From a virus: a stretch of DNA of 38,325 nucleotides. Made by a program: the position numbers and the translations under genes. The notes beneath the pieces are model-generated. The model made no database searches. It was not told the origin of the DNA and was given only the letters and a program-made list of their open reading frames with translations. The stretch lies in IMG/VR virus record IMGVR_UViG_3300042507_008319, positions 1 to 38,325 of that record. One strand, given 5' to 3'. This document shows positions 1 to 7,210 of this stretch, piece after piece; position 1 is the stretch's first letter; each line of letters starts with the position of its first letter.

Positions 1-291
1 GGCGCGGGGATGCGCAGGTGACCCTGCTGTACGGCGCGGGCGGGGCTTCGATCTGGCCCTGGTTCTGCGAGGGGATGGGAGACGCGGCGTGCTGGTCGAC
101 CGGCGGGCGACTGACCGGCGGGCACGATGTCACGGCCCTCTGCGCGCCGCTCTCGGGCGGCTCCTGGGTCCTGTGGCGGATCGAGCGGGCCGGGGATCAG
201 GTGCGGGCCGCACGGGTCGATGAGTACGCGCGGCGGATCGAGGCCATGCGCGCGGGCGAGGGCGTGCTCGGGCGGGCCGGGGCTACGCCGC
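1..291. repeat. Left copy of the 291-bp terminal redundancy
   Basis: The first 291 bases recur at the right end of the window (offset 38034) with four differences, at 128, 131, 191 and 203. All four fall on third codon positions of the helicase frame and are silent (GAT/GAC, GTC/GTG, GCC/GCT, GTG/GTC). This shows that the window is a circular or circularly permuted genome cut inside the helicase gene. The mismatches suggest that the two ends come from slightly different population members rather than from one exact physical repeat. Confidence 0.95.
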
Positions 292-761
292 GCGCGGCGG
301 GTGACTGGGCGACTGAGCCGACCGGGGTTGCGACTGCGGCGGCGCTGCGGAAGCTCGGGGCCGATGTCCCGGCGGCGCAGGGCGTGGGGTCGATGCTGCT
401 GCGGGGGCTGATGGCCAGAGCGGCGCGGGCCGAGGCCATGAAGGCCAACAACAAGAGCCACGCGATCGCCGCGAAGAGCGCGGTCCATGCGAGCAGGCGG
501 GCAGAGCTGGCGGCCGTTTCGGCCCGGCTCGGCCTTGTGCCGGCGGCCTCGCTGACGGTGGCGGGCGTCGAGGGGCTGCTGCGGGAGCTGCGGGTGGCCT
601 GGGCGGGCTACCTGCGCGCTGGGACCGATACGGCGGCGACGGCGGAGTGGGGGCGTAGGCTGATGCAGCTCGGGGTGGCTCGGGCCGAGATTGACCGCGC
701 CATCGGGGGCGCGGGACAGGCGGTGAGAGACGCTGGGCAGATTTTGGGGGTGCAGGCATGA
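1..761 (+). CDS. SF2 DEAH-type helicase, C-terminal part (gene spans the window junction)
   Basis: The frame is open from the window edge and continues the gene that starts at 36630. Through the 291-bp redundancy the full product is about 721 aa. This part holds the last 250 or so residues, downstream of the helicase core, and is Ala/Arg-rich with no motif I recognise. An internal ATG or GTG near 18 could be mistaken for a start, but the sequence before it belongs to the same protein. The stop overlaps the primase start by 4 bp (ATGA at 758-761), so the two are translationally coupled. The core motifs lie in the right-end entry. Confidence 0.9.
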   Translation, partial: RGDAQVTLLYGAGGASIWPWFCEGMGDAACWSTGGRLTGGHDVTALCAPLSGGSWVLWRIERAGDQVRAARVDEYARRIEAMRAGEGVLGRAGATPRAAGDWATEPTGVATAAALRKLGADVPAAQGVGSMLLRGLMARAARAEAMKANNKSHAIAAKSAVHASRRAELAAVSARLGLVPAASLTVAGVEGLLRELRVAWAGYLRAGTDTAATAEWGRRLMQLGVARAEIDRAIGGAGQAVRDAGQILGVQA

Positions 762-3472
762 GTAATTACCTCGAGGCCGCGCTCGGCCTGGCCCGGCGCG
801 GGTGGGCTGTGCTGCCCCTGTGGCCGATGGTGGCTGGGTCGTGCGGCTGCCCGGCTGGGGCAGCGTGTGACGGGAAGAGCAGGGGCAAGCACCCCGTTGT
901 CGACGGGTGGAGGGAGGCGGCCACGTCGCAGGAGGTGGGCGTGCGGTCGCTGTGGCGGGTGCGGCCGGGCGCCTGGGTGGGCGTGGCGACGGGGCGGCCG
1001 TCGGGGGTGTGGGTGCTTGACGTTGACCTTGCTGCTCCTGGGCCAGAGCGGCCAGGGGGTAGCGAGGGCATCACAGGCCCGGCGGCGCTGGCCCGGCTGC
1101 AGGAGCTGCACGGCGTGCTGCCCACCACGCTGCGGGCGCGGACGGGGAGCGGCGGGCTCCACCTGTGGTTCAAGATGCCGGCCGACGGGCTCGACATCAC
1201 AAACCGGGGGCGGCTGCGCTGGGATGGGCAGCGGACGGGCCTCGATGTGCGCGGGACTGGCGGCTACGTCGTCGCCCCGCCTTCGGGGCACTACTCGGGC
1301 GGGACCTACGCCTGGGAGGGCTCGGCGGAGGTCGCAGAGGCGCCGGCGTGGCTGATCGAGCTGGTCAGGCCCAAGGCGGCGCCGGTGTCGGCCGGGCCGT
1401 GGCAGGGCGTGGGCGAGGCGGGCGGCTCCGGGCGAGCTCGGGATCACGAGGTAGCCTGGGCCAGAGCTGCCCTTGGTCGCGGGTGTCAGGAGATCGTCCG
1501 CTCACCGGCCGGGGCGCGGCACGGGGCGATCCTGAAGGCCGCGGAGACGATCGGGGGACTCCTGTGGGCCCTCGATGCGGCGCACGGGAGGGCGGCCCTG
1601 GTCGAGGCGGGCCTTCACGCATACGGCGGAGATCAGGGCAAGCGCGCCGAGATCGAGCGGGCCATCGACGGGGCGCTCGCGCACGGGGCCCTGTCGCCGC
1701 TGACCGTGCCGGACCGGCCTGCACCCCTCGACCTGGCGCGCGAAGAGCAGGCCCGGCGCTACGGGGGCGGGGACGGGTCGATCCTGGCGCCGGTGCCCGA
1801 CCTGTCGACTGTGCCGAGCCTGCCCTACGCGGAGCCTGAGGAGGCCCAGGAGGCGCCGCCCGTGCGTGACGTGGGCCAGGAGGAGGATCGGCCTGCACCT
1901 GGGCTGCGCTGGGAGGAGCCGGCCGCGCTCCCGGTGATTCAGGTGAACAGAGTGCAGGATCGGGAGCTGATTCGGGCCGCCTGGGCTGCCCTGGCTGCTG
2001 CTGGGGCTGGCGTGTACCGGCGGGATGGCGGGCTGGTGCGCATCGTCGACGGTGACGACGGGGCCGCGCGGATCGAGGCGCTTAGCAACGAGGCGCTAAC
2101 GGGGATTCTCGGCAAGGTGGCCGACTGGGTGACGGTCAGGCAGCCCAAGGGCAACGAGATCTCGAAGGGTGGCAATTTCTATGAGGCCGTCGCCGTTCCC
2201 GTGCGCCTTGCCGGGCTGATGCGGGCCGAGCCGATCGCCGGGCTGCCCGTGCTCACCCGCATCGTCGGGGCGCCGCGCTACGTCCGCGGGGCGGACGGGC
2301 GGCCGACGCTGCTGGACCGGCCGGGCTACCACGCGGCGGGGCAGCTTTGGCTTCAGGGGCCTGTGTCGCGCCGGGAGTCGATGAGTGTGGCCGAGGCGGT
2401 CGGCTTCCTGCGGTCCGACTGGCTTGGAGAGGTGTCGTGGAAGCACGGGCCGCCGCACGGGGCCGAAGATGGCGAGGGCGGGCAGGATGAGGCCGCTGTC
2501 TTCGGGTGGCTTCTCGCCGGCTTCACGGCGCGGCTGGTGAACGCGCCGCTGCCCGGGCTGTTTATCGGGGCGGCGCGACAGGGTGAGGGAAAGACCTACC
2601 TCGCTCAAGCCCTACTGACCGCGCTGTGTGGCGGTCCAGTCGCGCCGATGGCCTGGGAGGGCTCGCCTGACGAGCTAAAGAAGGAACTGATCGCGGCGAT
2701 CAACGGCGGGCAGCCCGTCTTCGTCGATAACGTGCAGGTGCGCATCGACCATCAGACCTTGGCGCTGCTGATGACCAGCGGCAAGATCAGCTACCGGACC
2801 ATGCACACGCACCAAAAGGCGACGGCGTCCACGGATGACCTGCTGATCGTGCTGACCGGCAACGGCGCGGACATGGGGCGCGATCCGTCGCGGCGCATGG
2901 CGGTCTGCCTGCTGGACAGCGGGATGGAGCGGCCCGACCTTCGCCGGTTTGATCGCGACCTGCTCGAATGGACGCGGGCGAACATCGGGCGGATTCAGTC
3001 GGCCTGCTTTCGGATCATCGAGGCCGGGCTCGCTGCGGGCGACGGGGACGCGCGCGAAGACGAGCTGCACAATGCGACGTATGCGCAGATCGGGCGCATC
3101 GTCCGGCCGGCGCTGCGGCTCATGAGCCTGTCGCGCGGGTGGCTGCGGCCGGTCGACGAGGTGAGTCCCCAAGAGGTCGGCTGGCGCTCGCTGGTCCTCC
3201 AGTGGGCTGAGGAGGGCGGCGAGCGCAGGACGCCAGAGGCGATCCTGTCGGTCGTGAAGGAGCAGACGCTCGACGTGGGGCTCGGAGACGGCGCCGGGCC
3301 TCATGCGATGGCGGCGGCGTTGAGAAAGAGGGCGGGGCAGACCTGGTCAACGCCGAACGGGCCGGTCAAGCTCGCGGCCGGCTCGCGCGGGGGCTGGGTG
3401 TTGACCACGCGCGACGGGCTTCCGGTCGGGCGCGGGACCGTGCTCGACTTCGGGCGCGGGGGTGGGCGGTGA
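758..3472 (+). CDS. Prim-Pol primase fused to AAA+/SF3-like helicase
   Basis: A 904-aa replication protein. Residues 1 to about 205 form a bifunctional primase/polymerase (Prim-Pol, AEP fold) domain: a Cys-rich segment ending GKHP (29-45), the metal-binding DVD at 88-90, SGGLHLWF at 131-138 with the conserved His135, and LDVRGTGGYVVAPPSG around 162-177. After a low-complexity linker (about 320-370) and a middle region, a P-loop ATPase follows: Walker A GEGKT at 609-613, Walker B VFVDN at 654-658, then a sensor-like LTGN and an Arg-finger-like SRRM near 700-717. It is inferred to unwind the phage origin and prime synthesis. The ATG overlaps the helicase stop, and the next genes follow closely, consistent with an early replication operon. 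I see no separate phage DNA polymerase, so the host enzyme probably extends the primers. Confidence 0.9.
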   Translation: MSNYLEAALGLARRGWAVLPLWPMVAGSCGCPAGAACDGKSRGKHPVVDGWREAATSQEVGVRSLWRVRPGAWVGVATGRPSGVWVLDVDLAAPGPERPGGSEGITGPAALARLQELHGVLPTTLRARTGSGGLHLWFKMPADGLDITNRGRLRWDGQRTGLDVRGTGGYVVAPPSGHYSGGTYAWEGSAEVAEAPAWLIELVRPKAAPVSAGPWQGVGEAGGSGRARDHEVAWARAALGRGCQEIVRSPAGARHGAILKAAETIGGLLWALDAAHGRAALVEAGLHAYGGDQGKRAEIERAIDGALAHGALSPLTVPDRPAPLDLAREEQARRYGGGDGSILAPVPDLSTVPSLPYAEPEEAQEAPPVRDVGQEEDRPAPGLRWEEPAALPVIQVNRVQDRELIRAAWAALAAAGAGVYRRDGGLVRIVDGDDGAARIEALSNEALTGILGKVADWVTVRQPKGNEISKGGNFYEAVAVPVRLAGLMRAEPIAGLPVLTRIVGAPRYVRGADGRPTLLDRPGYHAAGQLWLQGPVSRRESMSVAEAVGFLRSDWLGEVSWKHGPPHGAEDGEGGQDEAAVFGWLLAGFTARLVNAPLPGLFIGAARQGEGKTYLAQALLTALCGGPVAPMAWEGSPDELKKELIAAINGGQPVFVDNVQVRIDHQTLALLMTSGKISYRTMHTHQKATASTDDLLIVLTGNGADMGRDPSRRMAVCLLDSGMERPDLRRFDRDLLEWTRANIGRIQSACFRIIEAGLAAGDGDAREDELHNATYAQIGRIVRPALRLMSLSRGWLRPVDEVSPQEVGWRSLVLQWAEEGGERRTPEAILSVVKEQTLDVGLGDGAGPHAMAAALRKRAGQTWSTPNGPVKLAAGSRGGWVLTTRDGLPVGRGTVLDFGRGGGR

Positions 3473-3519
3473 TCGAAAACAACGGATGGGCCGCTGTGGC
3501 GGCCTGGGAGGTGACATGA
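3469..3519 (+). CDS. Possible 16-codon coupling ORF between primase and next gene
   Basis: A GTG at 3469 overlaps the primase stop as GTGA. The frame runs 16 codons (MIENNGWAAVAAWEVT) to a TGA that overlaps the ATG at 3516. It exactly bridges two genes by stop/start overlaps, as expected of a coupling leader. It is too short to judge by composition and may be chance. Confidence 0.2.
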   Translation: MIENNGWAAVAAWEVT

Positions 3520-4091
3520 CGACAAAGAGGGCGGCCACGCTGATCGCGTGGTGGGCGCATGGGTGGCCAGAGGGCGAGGGGATCGCGGTCTGCCTTGTCG
3601 GGCCGGCGGCGGACGGCTCGGTGTGCGGGATGCGCGCCGAGACGGACCGGCCCGGGGTTAAGCCGGTGCTGGTGACGGGGTCGATGTGCCCGCTGCCGAT
3701 CTGCGGGGCGTGCCTCGCTGAGGGGGCGCGGGCGATTGAGGAGCGGGCGGTGCTGTTGGAGCGGGAGCGGGCGACCGTGGCCCGGCTGCAGGAGGTCCTG
3801 GCTGAGGCCGAGAGCCTGAAGGGGGCTGCGGCTGAGGAGCGGGTGCGGGCGGGGCAACTCGCGGCGGCGCTGGGTGCGGCTCGCGTTGAGCGTGACCAGG
3901 CGATCGGCGATGCGGCTCGGGCGCAGGATGGCCTTCCCGTTCTGCTCGACAAGGTGGCCGAGCTGCAGAGGGCGCTGGCCCAGGAGAGGGAGCAAGCGCA
4001 GCCGGTGCGGGCCCGGCTCATGTCTGAGCAGCGGCGGGTGATCGAGCTGCGGGCGCAGCTCGCCTCGCTGGGGGTGAGCCGTGGCAGCTAA
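3516..4091 (+). CDS. Coiled-coil protein with Cys-rich N-terminal domain
   Basis: A 191-aa protein that I do not recognise. I start it at the ATG preceded by GGGAGGTG (3507-3513), not at the GTG at 3462. Residues 1 to about 70 carry several cysteines, including a CPLPICGAC cluster that could hold a metal but is not a known zinc-finger pattern. From about residue 75 to the end it is Ala/Glu/Arg/Leu-rich with heptad character, a long likely coiled coil. It sits between the primase and the methyltransferase in the early operon and its end overlaps the methyltransferase start by 11 bp. A role as a replication or DNA-binding accessory factor is possible from context only. Confidence 0.75.
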   Translation: MTTKRAATLIAWWAHGWPEGEGIAVCLVGPAADGSVCGMRAETDRPGVKPVLVTGSMCPLPICGACLAEGARAIEERAVLLERERATVARLQEVLAEAESLKGAAAEERVRAGQLAAALGAARVERDQAIGDAARAQDGLPVLLDKVAELQRALAQEREQAQPVRARLMSEQRRVIELRAQLASLGVSRGS

Positions 4092-4728
4092 GAGCACGGT
4101 TCCGGCCGGGTCGGGCCGGAGGAGCGAGCGTGACCCCCTCGACCGCTACTACACGCCTTGGCTGGTCGCTCTGGGTGTGTGCCAGGAGTGGCGCCACGCC
4201 ATCAGGGGCCGCGACGTGCTCGATCCTTTCGCCGGCGGCGGGGTGTGGCTCCGGGCTGCGCTTCAGGTCGGCGCCGCCTCTGCCTGCGGGGTCGACCTCG
4301 ATCCGGGTGCGCCCGCTGTGCTGGCGGGTGATGCCGTGCTGGGCGACGGGATCGCGGCCATCCGAGAGGCGCGCGGGGTGGTGGTGACAAACCCGCCCTT
4401 TGCGCTGATGAACGAGGCGATCCTGGCCATGACCGATGCGTGGCTTGAGGGCCGGGTGTCTGCCGTTGTCCTGCTGTGTCGGATCACGACGATGGAAGGG
4501 GTGAAGCGCGTGCCGATCTGGCGGCGGGCGGTGCCAGAGCGCACCCTGACCACGGCGCGGCGCATGGAATGGGAGGGGCCGGGCGGCGACATGCTCGGCG
4601 GCACCGACAACTTCGGGGCCGCGGGCATCCTTTGGGCGCAGCGGACCGCGCACGGGGATACTCGGACGATCCTGGGCTGGGAGCCTGAGCCGCTTTCGCA
4701 GGTCGGGCTCTTCGCGGGTGGCCGATGA
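4081..4728 (+). CDS. SAM-dependent DNA adenine-N6-type methyltransferase
   Basis: A 215-aa protein. Motif I (DPFAGGG, near residues 48-54) binds S-adenosylmethionine, an acidic VDLDPG follows, and motif IV TNPPF at 103-107 is the NPP[FYW] catalytic signature of amino-methyltransferases. It is short and has no obvious target-recognition domain. No restriction nuclease is adjacent, so it is an orphan enzyme. The likely role is marking phage DNA against host restriction or modulating replication. The GTG start lies inside the end of the preceding gene. The C-terminus ends SQVGLFAGGR, where QVGLF resembles a sliding-clamp-binding pentapeptide. The next gene overlaps by 4 bp (ATGA). Confidence 0.85.
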   Translation: MAAKSTVPAGSGRRSERDPLDRYYTPWLVALGVCQEWRHAIRGRDVLDPFAGGGVWLRAALQVGAASACGVDLDPGAPAVLAGDAVLGDGIAAIREARGVVVTNPPFALMNEAILAMTDAWLEGRVSAVVLLCRITTMEGVKRVPIWRRAVPERTLTTARRMEWEGPGGDMLGGTDNFGAAGILWAQRTAHGDTRTILGWEPEPLSQVGLFAGGR

Positions 4729-5114
4729 GTGGCCAGGGGTCGCTCTTCGGGGCGCGGTCGACGGTGGCGCCGCAGAGGGCGGCGGCGGCCGCTCCTCCAC
4801 CGATGGCGGCGGCTCCTCCACCTGCGGCTCCACCGAGGGCGGCTGCGGTTGCTGAGGAGGTCGGGGAGGTAGTGCAGGCGCGGCCTCCAGCGTGCCCGGG
4901 CGTCGTCGAGAGGGGCGAAGCTCGGCCAGAGCTGCCCCCTGGCTGGCGACGGGTCGGGGCGTGCCTGTACCTGCCTGGGTCGATCACGGTGGCGCGGCGG
5001 ACGGCCTATGATGGCCGGTGGCAGGCGCTGCGATGGGATACGGGGAGGGCAGAGCTGGTGTGCGAGGGCGGTAGCGAGGAGGCGGTCTTGGCTCGGCTGG
5101 GGGCGACGTGGTGA
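4725..5114 (+). CDS. Small Ala/Pro-rich protein with possible clamp-binding N-terminus
   Basis: A 129-aa protein with no recognised domain. It opens MSGQGSLF, and QGSLF is close to the QL[SD]LF beta-clamp-binding consensus. An Ala/Pro-rich linker covers about 15-45. The C-terminal 60 residues look folded and contain GWRRVGACLYLPGS. It is coupled at both ends: ATGA overlap with the methyltransferase and GTGA overlap with the next gene. A clamp-tethered accessory factor is a speculative reading of the N-terminal motif. Confidence 0.7.
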   Translation: MSGQGSLFGARSTVAPQRAAAAAPPPMAAAPPPAAPPRAAAVAEEVGEVVQARPPACPGVVERGEARPELPPGWRRVGACLYLPGSITVARRTAYDGRWQALRWDTGRAELVCEGGSEEAVLARLGATW

Positions 5115-5629
5115 CCGTGCCGAGCGTCCGCGGGATCGGGCTGCGCCAGTGCGGGCTGACGGCGGCCTGCGCGATGGTCGCCCGCTGGCATCGGCACCTG
5201 CCCAGGTGCATCGGCGGCCTCGTAGCGGCGGAGCTGGTCCGCGTTGACTCGGGCTGGCCGGTCGGCGTGGCGATCATCGGGCGGCCGGTGTCGCGGGAGC
5301 TACAAGCGCAGGGGTGGTGCGAGGTCACCCGGGTTGCGTTGGCGCCGCGCGGGGCCGGGCCGCTCGACTGCCCGTGGGGCGCGGCCTCGCTGGCTTACCG
5401 CTGGGCCGAGGCCTGGGCGTGGTGGGGCGGGATGCCGGTCACGAGCTACACGCTTGACTGCGAGGATGGGGGCAGCTTGCGCGCGGCAGGTTGGAAGCCT
5501 GTAGCGACCACACGGGGGGGGCAATGGGGCACACCGGCGAGGGCGAGGGCCACGCGGTCAGGGGTCGCAACTCGGCGCAAGGTGCGATGGGTGCCGGCTG
5601 CGCTTGACCTGGCCGCGCTCGCCCGGTAG
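5111..5629 (+). CDS. XF1762-family protein (GNAT-like fold)
   Basis: A 172-aa protein matching, from memory, the phage/prophage XF1762 family: a histidine-containing RWHRHLPR segment near 26-34, PVGVAIIGRPVSREL, EVTRVAL, then YTLDCEDGGSLRAAGWKPV and a terminal basic region. These are the family landmarks in the usual order, and the layout resembles GNAT acyltransferases. Substrate and role are unknown. The GTG at 5111 overlaps the previous stop as GTGA; the GTG at 5108 is an alternative one codon upstream. It is the last gene of the early rightward operon, followed by two strong hairpins. Confidence 0.8.
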   Translation: MTVPSVRGIGLRQCGLTAACAMVARWHRHLPRCIGGLVAAELVRVDSGWPVGVAIIGRPVSRELQAQGWCEVTRVALAPRGAGPLDCPWGAASLAYRWAEAWAWWGGMPVTSYTLDCEDGGSLRAAGWKPVATTRGGQWGTPARARATRSGVATRRKVRWVPAALDLAALAR

Positions 5630-5752
5630 ACCTCCGCCAGCATCGGCGCCGCTCTACTCCGCTGAGGCAGCGCGGCGCGCTGTAGCCGCCCCGTGGTGGT
5701 GACCGGGTCGGGGCAGGCAGGAGGCGGCCCCGCGCTGTGAGGAGCCGATGTA

Positions 5753-5779
5753 GAGCCCCCGATGGCTGATCGGGGGCTC
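5753..5779. terminator. Hairpin terminator 1 between convergent operons
   Basis: A perfect 11-bp stem (GAGCCCCCGAT at 5753-5763 with its complement at 5769-5779) and a 5-nt loop. GCTCTTTGG follows on the plus strand. It lies about 120 bp after the rightward early operon and before the end of the leftward block. The T-tract is short, so strength is uncertain. The 120 bp before it (5630-5752) show no gene I can support. Confidence 0.7.
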
Positions 5780-5812
5780 GCTCTTTGGTTGGGGTGCGTT
5801 GGCCCAAATGCT

Positions 5813-5839
5813 GAGCCCCGGTCGTGATGGCCGGGGCTC
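5813..5839. terminator. Hairpin terminator 2 between convergent operons
   Basis: A perfect 9-bp stem (GAGCCCCGG at 5813-5821 with 5831-5839) and a 9-nt loop, followed by TTTGCGTT. It repeats the GAGCCCC...GGGGCTC stem base and CTTTG flank of the first hairpin 60 bp upstream, giving a tandem, probably bidirectional terminator. Confidence 0.7.
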
Positions 5840-5855
5840 TTTGCGTTGGGGAGTG

Positions 5856-5880
5856 AACCTGTAAGCAGGGCTTACAGGTT
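5856..5880. other. Perfect palindrome over a stop codon
   Basis: AACCTGTAAGC (5856-5866) pairs perfectly with 5870-5880 across a 3-nt loop. It covers the TAA stop of the leftward gene at 5872. It is AT-richer than its surroundings and has no T-tract on either side. It may be an extra 3' stem for the leftward mRNA or a protein-binding dyad. Confidence 0.6.
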
Positions 5881-6312
5881 GGGCAGCGGGGCGTCGCTGT
5901 AGACTGGCGGCGGATCTGGCTGGTACACGAGCGGCAGGGTGTGCAGGGCCTGCTCTGTGGCGCCGATCATGTGCAGGCCTTGCAGCAGCAGGAGGGCCTG
6001 CTCGCTGAGCCGCCTGCCCTGCTTTTTGGTGATGCTGTCCGCGCCCCATTCGGTGAGCGCGTCGGTGGGGGTGGTCACGAGAGCGAGGTGGGCGGGCTCG
6101 GCGTGGTGCAGCACGAGCAAGCGCAGCAGCACGGGATCGGGCGTCTGGCCGATGGCCCAGAGAGCGCGGTGGTGACGCGCCGAGGAGGGGGCGCAGACCT
6201 CGGGGCCGTTGAGGCGCGCGTAGAGCCTCAGGGCGGTGTCGGAGAGGTGTTCCCCGGCCCGCTCTCGAAGCTCGGGCCAGTACGCAAGGAGGTGGGCGAG
6301 CGGGGCGCTCAT
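5872..6312 (-). CDS. Unknown 146-aa accessory protein
   Basis: Starts at an ATG that overlaps the upstream gene's TGA (ATGA, 6309-6312), preceded by GGAGG inside that gene. The much longer open frame upstream is Arg/Pro-rich shadow sequence. The product (MSAPLAHLLAYWPELRERAG...) looks alpha-helical and Leu/Ala/His-rich, with no domain I recognise. It is the last gene of its transcription unit, and its stop lies within a perfect palindrome. Confidence 0.7.
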   Translation of the reverse strand: MSAPLAHLLAYWPELRERAGEHLSDTALRLYARLNGPEVCAPSSARHHRALWAIGQTPDPVLLRLLVLHHAEPAHLALVTTPTDALTEWGADSITKKQGRRLSEQALLLLQGLHMIGATEQALHTLPLVYQPDPPPVYSDAPLPNL

Positions 6313-6512
6313 TCTGAGGCCTCCACTTGGCGGGCCGCCTCTTCGCACTCTGCGGCCCAGGCCATCGCCTGGGAGGGGTTGGCGGACCGCCAACCGGCGG
6401 CCATGGCGGCGGTTTCGCCGATGGTGTTGACGATGTTGTTCTCGTAGTAGCCCCGATCGTCGGCGGGGCGGGCGAACCATGCGGTCGCAAGATCGGCGGT
6501 GGCTTTCGTCAT
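6309..6512 (-). CDS. Unknown 67-aa protein
   Basis: A short, mixed-composition protein (MTKATADLATAWFARPADDR...), probably soluble and mostly helical, with Ala-rich segments, one Cys and two Trp. GGAG stands 8 nt before the ATG, and just before that a perfect 8-bp leader hairpin occurs at 6533-6556. It is coupled to the downstream gene by a 4-bp ATGA overlap. Family unknown. Confidence 0.7.
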   Translation of the reverse strand: MTKATADLATAWFARPADDRGYYENNIVNTIGETAAMAAGWRSANPSQAMAWAAECEEAARQVEASE

Positions 6513-6532
6513 GGTGTAGCTCCAGAGAGGGG

Positions 6533-6556
6533 CCCGCCGAGGTCCCGGTCGGCGGG
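6533..6556 (-). promoter_or_regulatory. Leader hairpin upstream of an SD
   Basis: CCCGCCGA pairs perfectly with TCGGCGGG across an 8-nt loop, roughly 10 nt upstream of the GGAG that serves the gene at 6512. It belongs to a set of five such hairpins placed just before the SD of small minus-strand genes. It could end transcription from the preceding gene, stabilise a processed mRNA or gate translation. Confidence 0.5.
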
Positions 6557-6589
6557 GGAGAGGGGCGCCGGGGCGCGCGGGGAGGGTGC

Positions 6590-6796
6590 CTACTTGAAGT
6601 CGACCTCACCCCAGGCTTTGACGAGGCCGGCGCGGACGCTAGCCCAGGGCAGGCGATCGAAGGCGCCGCCGCCCTTGCCGTGAGAGTGGCCCTCGATCTC
6701 CAGGAGGCTGGTGAGGTTGGGGGTCAGGTCGGCGTCGAGGTCGGCTTCGATGTAGGCGAGGACGGTGGCGCGGAAGTCGCAGCGGGCGGCGGTCAT
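6590..6796 (-). CDS. Small 68-aa protein, first gene behind dyad promoter copy A
   Basis: Begins MTAARCDFRATVLAY and ends W-A-S-V-R-A-G-L-V-K-A-W plus a short tail. It aligns by eye with the 70-aa product at 29654-29866: shared CD, AY, L--LL--E at the same offset from the CD, and W--VR--L--AW. Both genes lie behind the same dyad-promoter/hairpin module, so they look like diverged paralogues. No known domain. SD GGAG sits 9 nt before the ATG. Confidence 0.7.
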   Translation of the reverse strand: MTAARCDFRATVLAYIEADLDADLTPNLTSLLEIEGHSHGKGGGAFDRLPWASVRAGLVKAWGEVDFK

Positions 6797-6808
6797 CGGG
6801 GGCTCCTA

Positions 6809-6835
6809 CCGGGCGGGGTTCGTCGTCCGCCCTGG
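6809..6835 (-). promoter_or_regulatory. Leader hairpin, module copy A
   Basis: On the minus strand, CC(A)GGGCG at the 5' side pairs with CGCCCGG, with one bulged A. The SD GGAG follows within a few nt. It occupies the same place as hairpins 29879-29902 and 32424-32454, between the dyad promoter and the start codon. Confidence 0.5.
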
Positions 6836-6842
6836 TGTCTTT

Positions 6843-6889
6843 CTATTAACGGCCGCCCTGTTGATCGTCAACATGGCGGCCGGAAATAG
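6843..6889 (-). promoter_or_regulatory. 47-bp dyad promoter element, copy A
   Basis: An imperfect palindrome bounded by CTATT and AATAG, with inner arms CGGCCGCC/GGCGGCCG and a centre of GTTGA-TCG-TCAAC. On the minus strand it contains TTGACG (6871-6866) and GTTAAT (6850-6845) separated by 15 bp, which reads as a sigma70-like promoter for the gene at 6796. Its edge touches the stop codon of the upstream gene at 6890. Copies B and C share layout and spacing but not arm sequence. Confidence 0.6.
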
Positions 6890-7210
6890 TTAGAGATCGG
6901 GCCCGATGCCCATTGCGGCGAGTCTCGCCGGGTCGCATCGCACCCGTAGGCGAGCGAGGGCGGGGTGCGTCATGGTGACCTTGCCGCCCGCCTCCTGGGT
7001 GGCGCGGATGGCGGCGAGGAGGATCTCTACCTGGGTGATGCTGGCGCCATGGTTGGCCTGTGGCGGGGCGTTGGTGGGGCGGATGGTGAAGCCCGGGCCG
7101 TAGCGGGGCACGTCGATCGTGATGTCGCGGCGGGTGGTGTCGGCCGGACGGTGGGCGAAGCGGAAGATCAGGCAGCCGGCCAGGAGCAGGAGCAGGAGGG
7201 GCAGGATCAT
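6890..7210 (-). CDS. Small membrane-anchored protein
   Basis: A 106-aa protein whose first 16 residues (MILPLLLLLLAGCLIF) form a hydrophobic segment, either an N-terminal anchor or a signal peptide. The Cys13 context AGC could even be a lipobox (L-A-G-C), which would make it a lipoprotein. The rest is soluble with no recognised domain. The ATG overlaps the upstream stop (ATGA) and uses the GGAGCCCACCCC SD block embedded in the upstream gene. Its TAA is immediately followed by dyad promoter A. Confidence 0.7.
   Translation of the reverse strand: MILPLLLLLLAGCLIFRFAHRPADTTRRDITIDVPRYGPGFTIRPTNAPPQANHGASITQVEILLAAIRATQEAGGKVTMTHPALARLRVRCDPARLAAMGIGPDL

Noticed and set aside
1-291. Physical direct terminal repeat (T7-like)
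   Set aside because: A short repeat inside a gene with silent mismatches fits assembly overlap of a circular map better; a physical repeat would be homogenised by replication.
18-761. A separate 247-aa gene starting near the left edge
   Set aside because: The frame is open upstream, and via the terminal redundancy it is the C-terminus of the helicase starting at 36630.
5630-5752. tRNA or small RNA in the gap after the early operon
   Set aside because: No cloverleaf, anticodon arm or promoter could be drawn; only GC-rich sequence.
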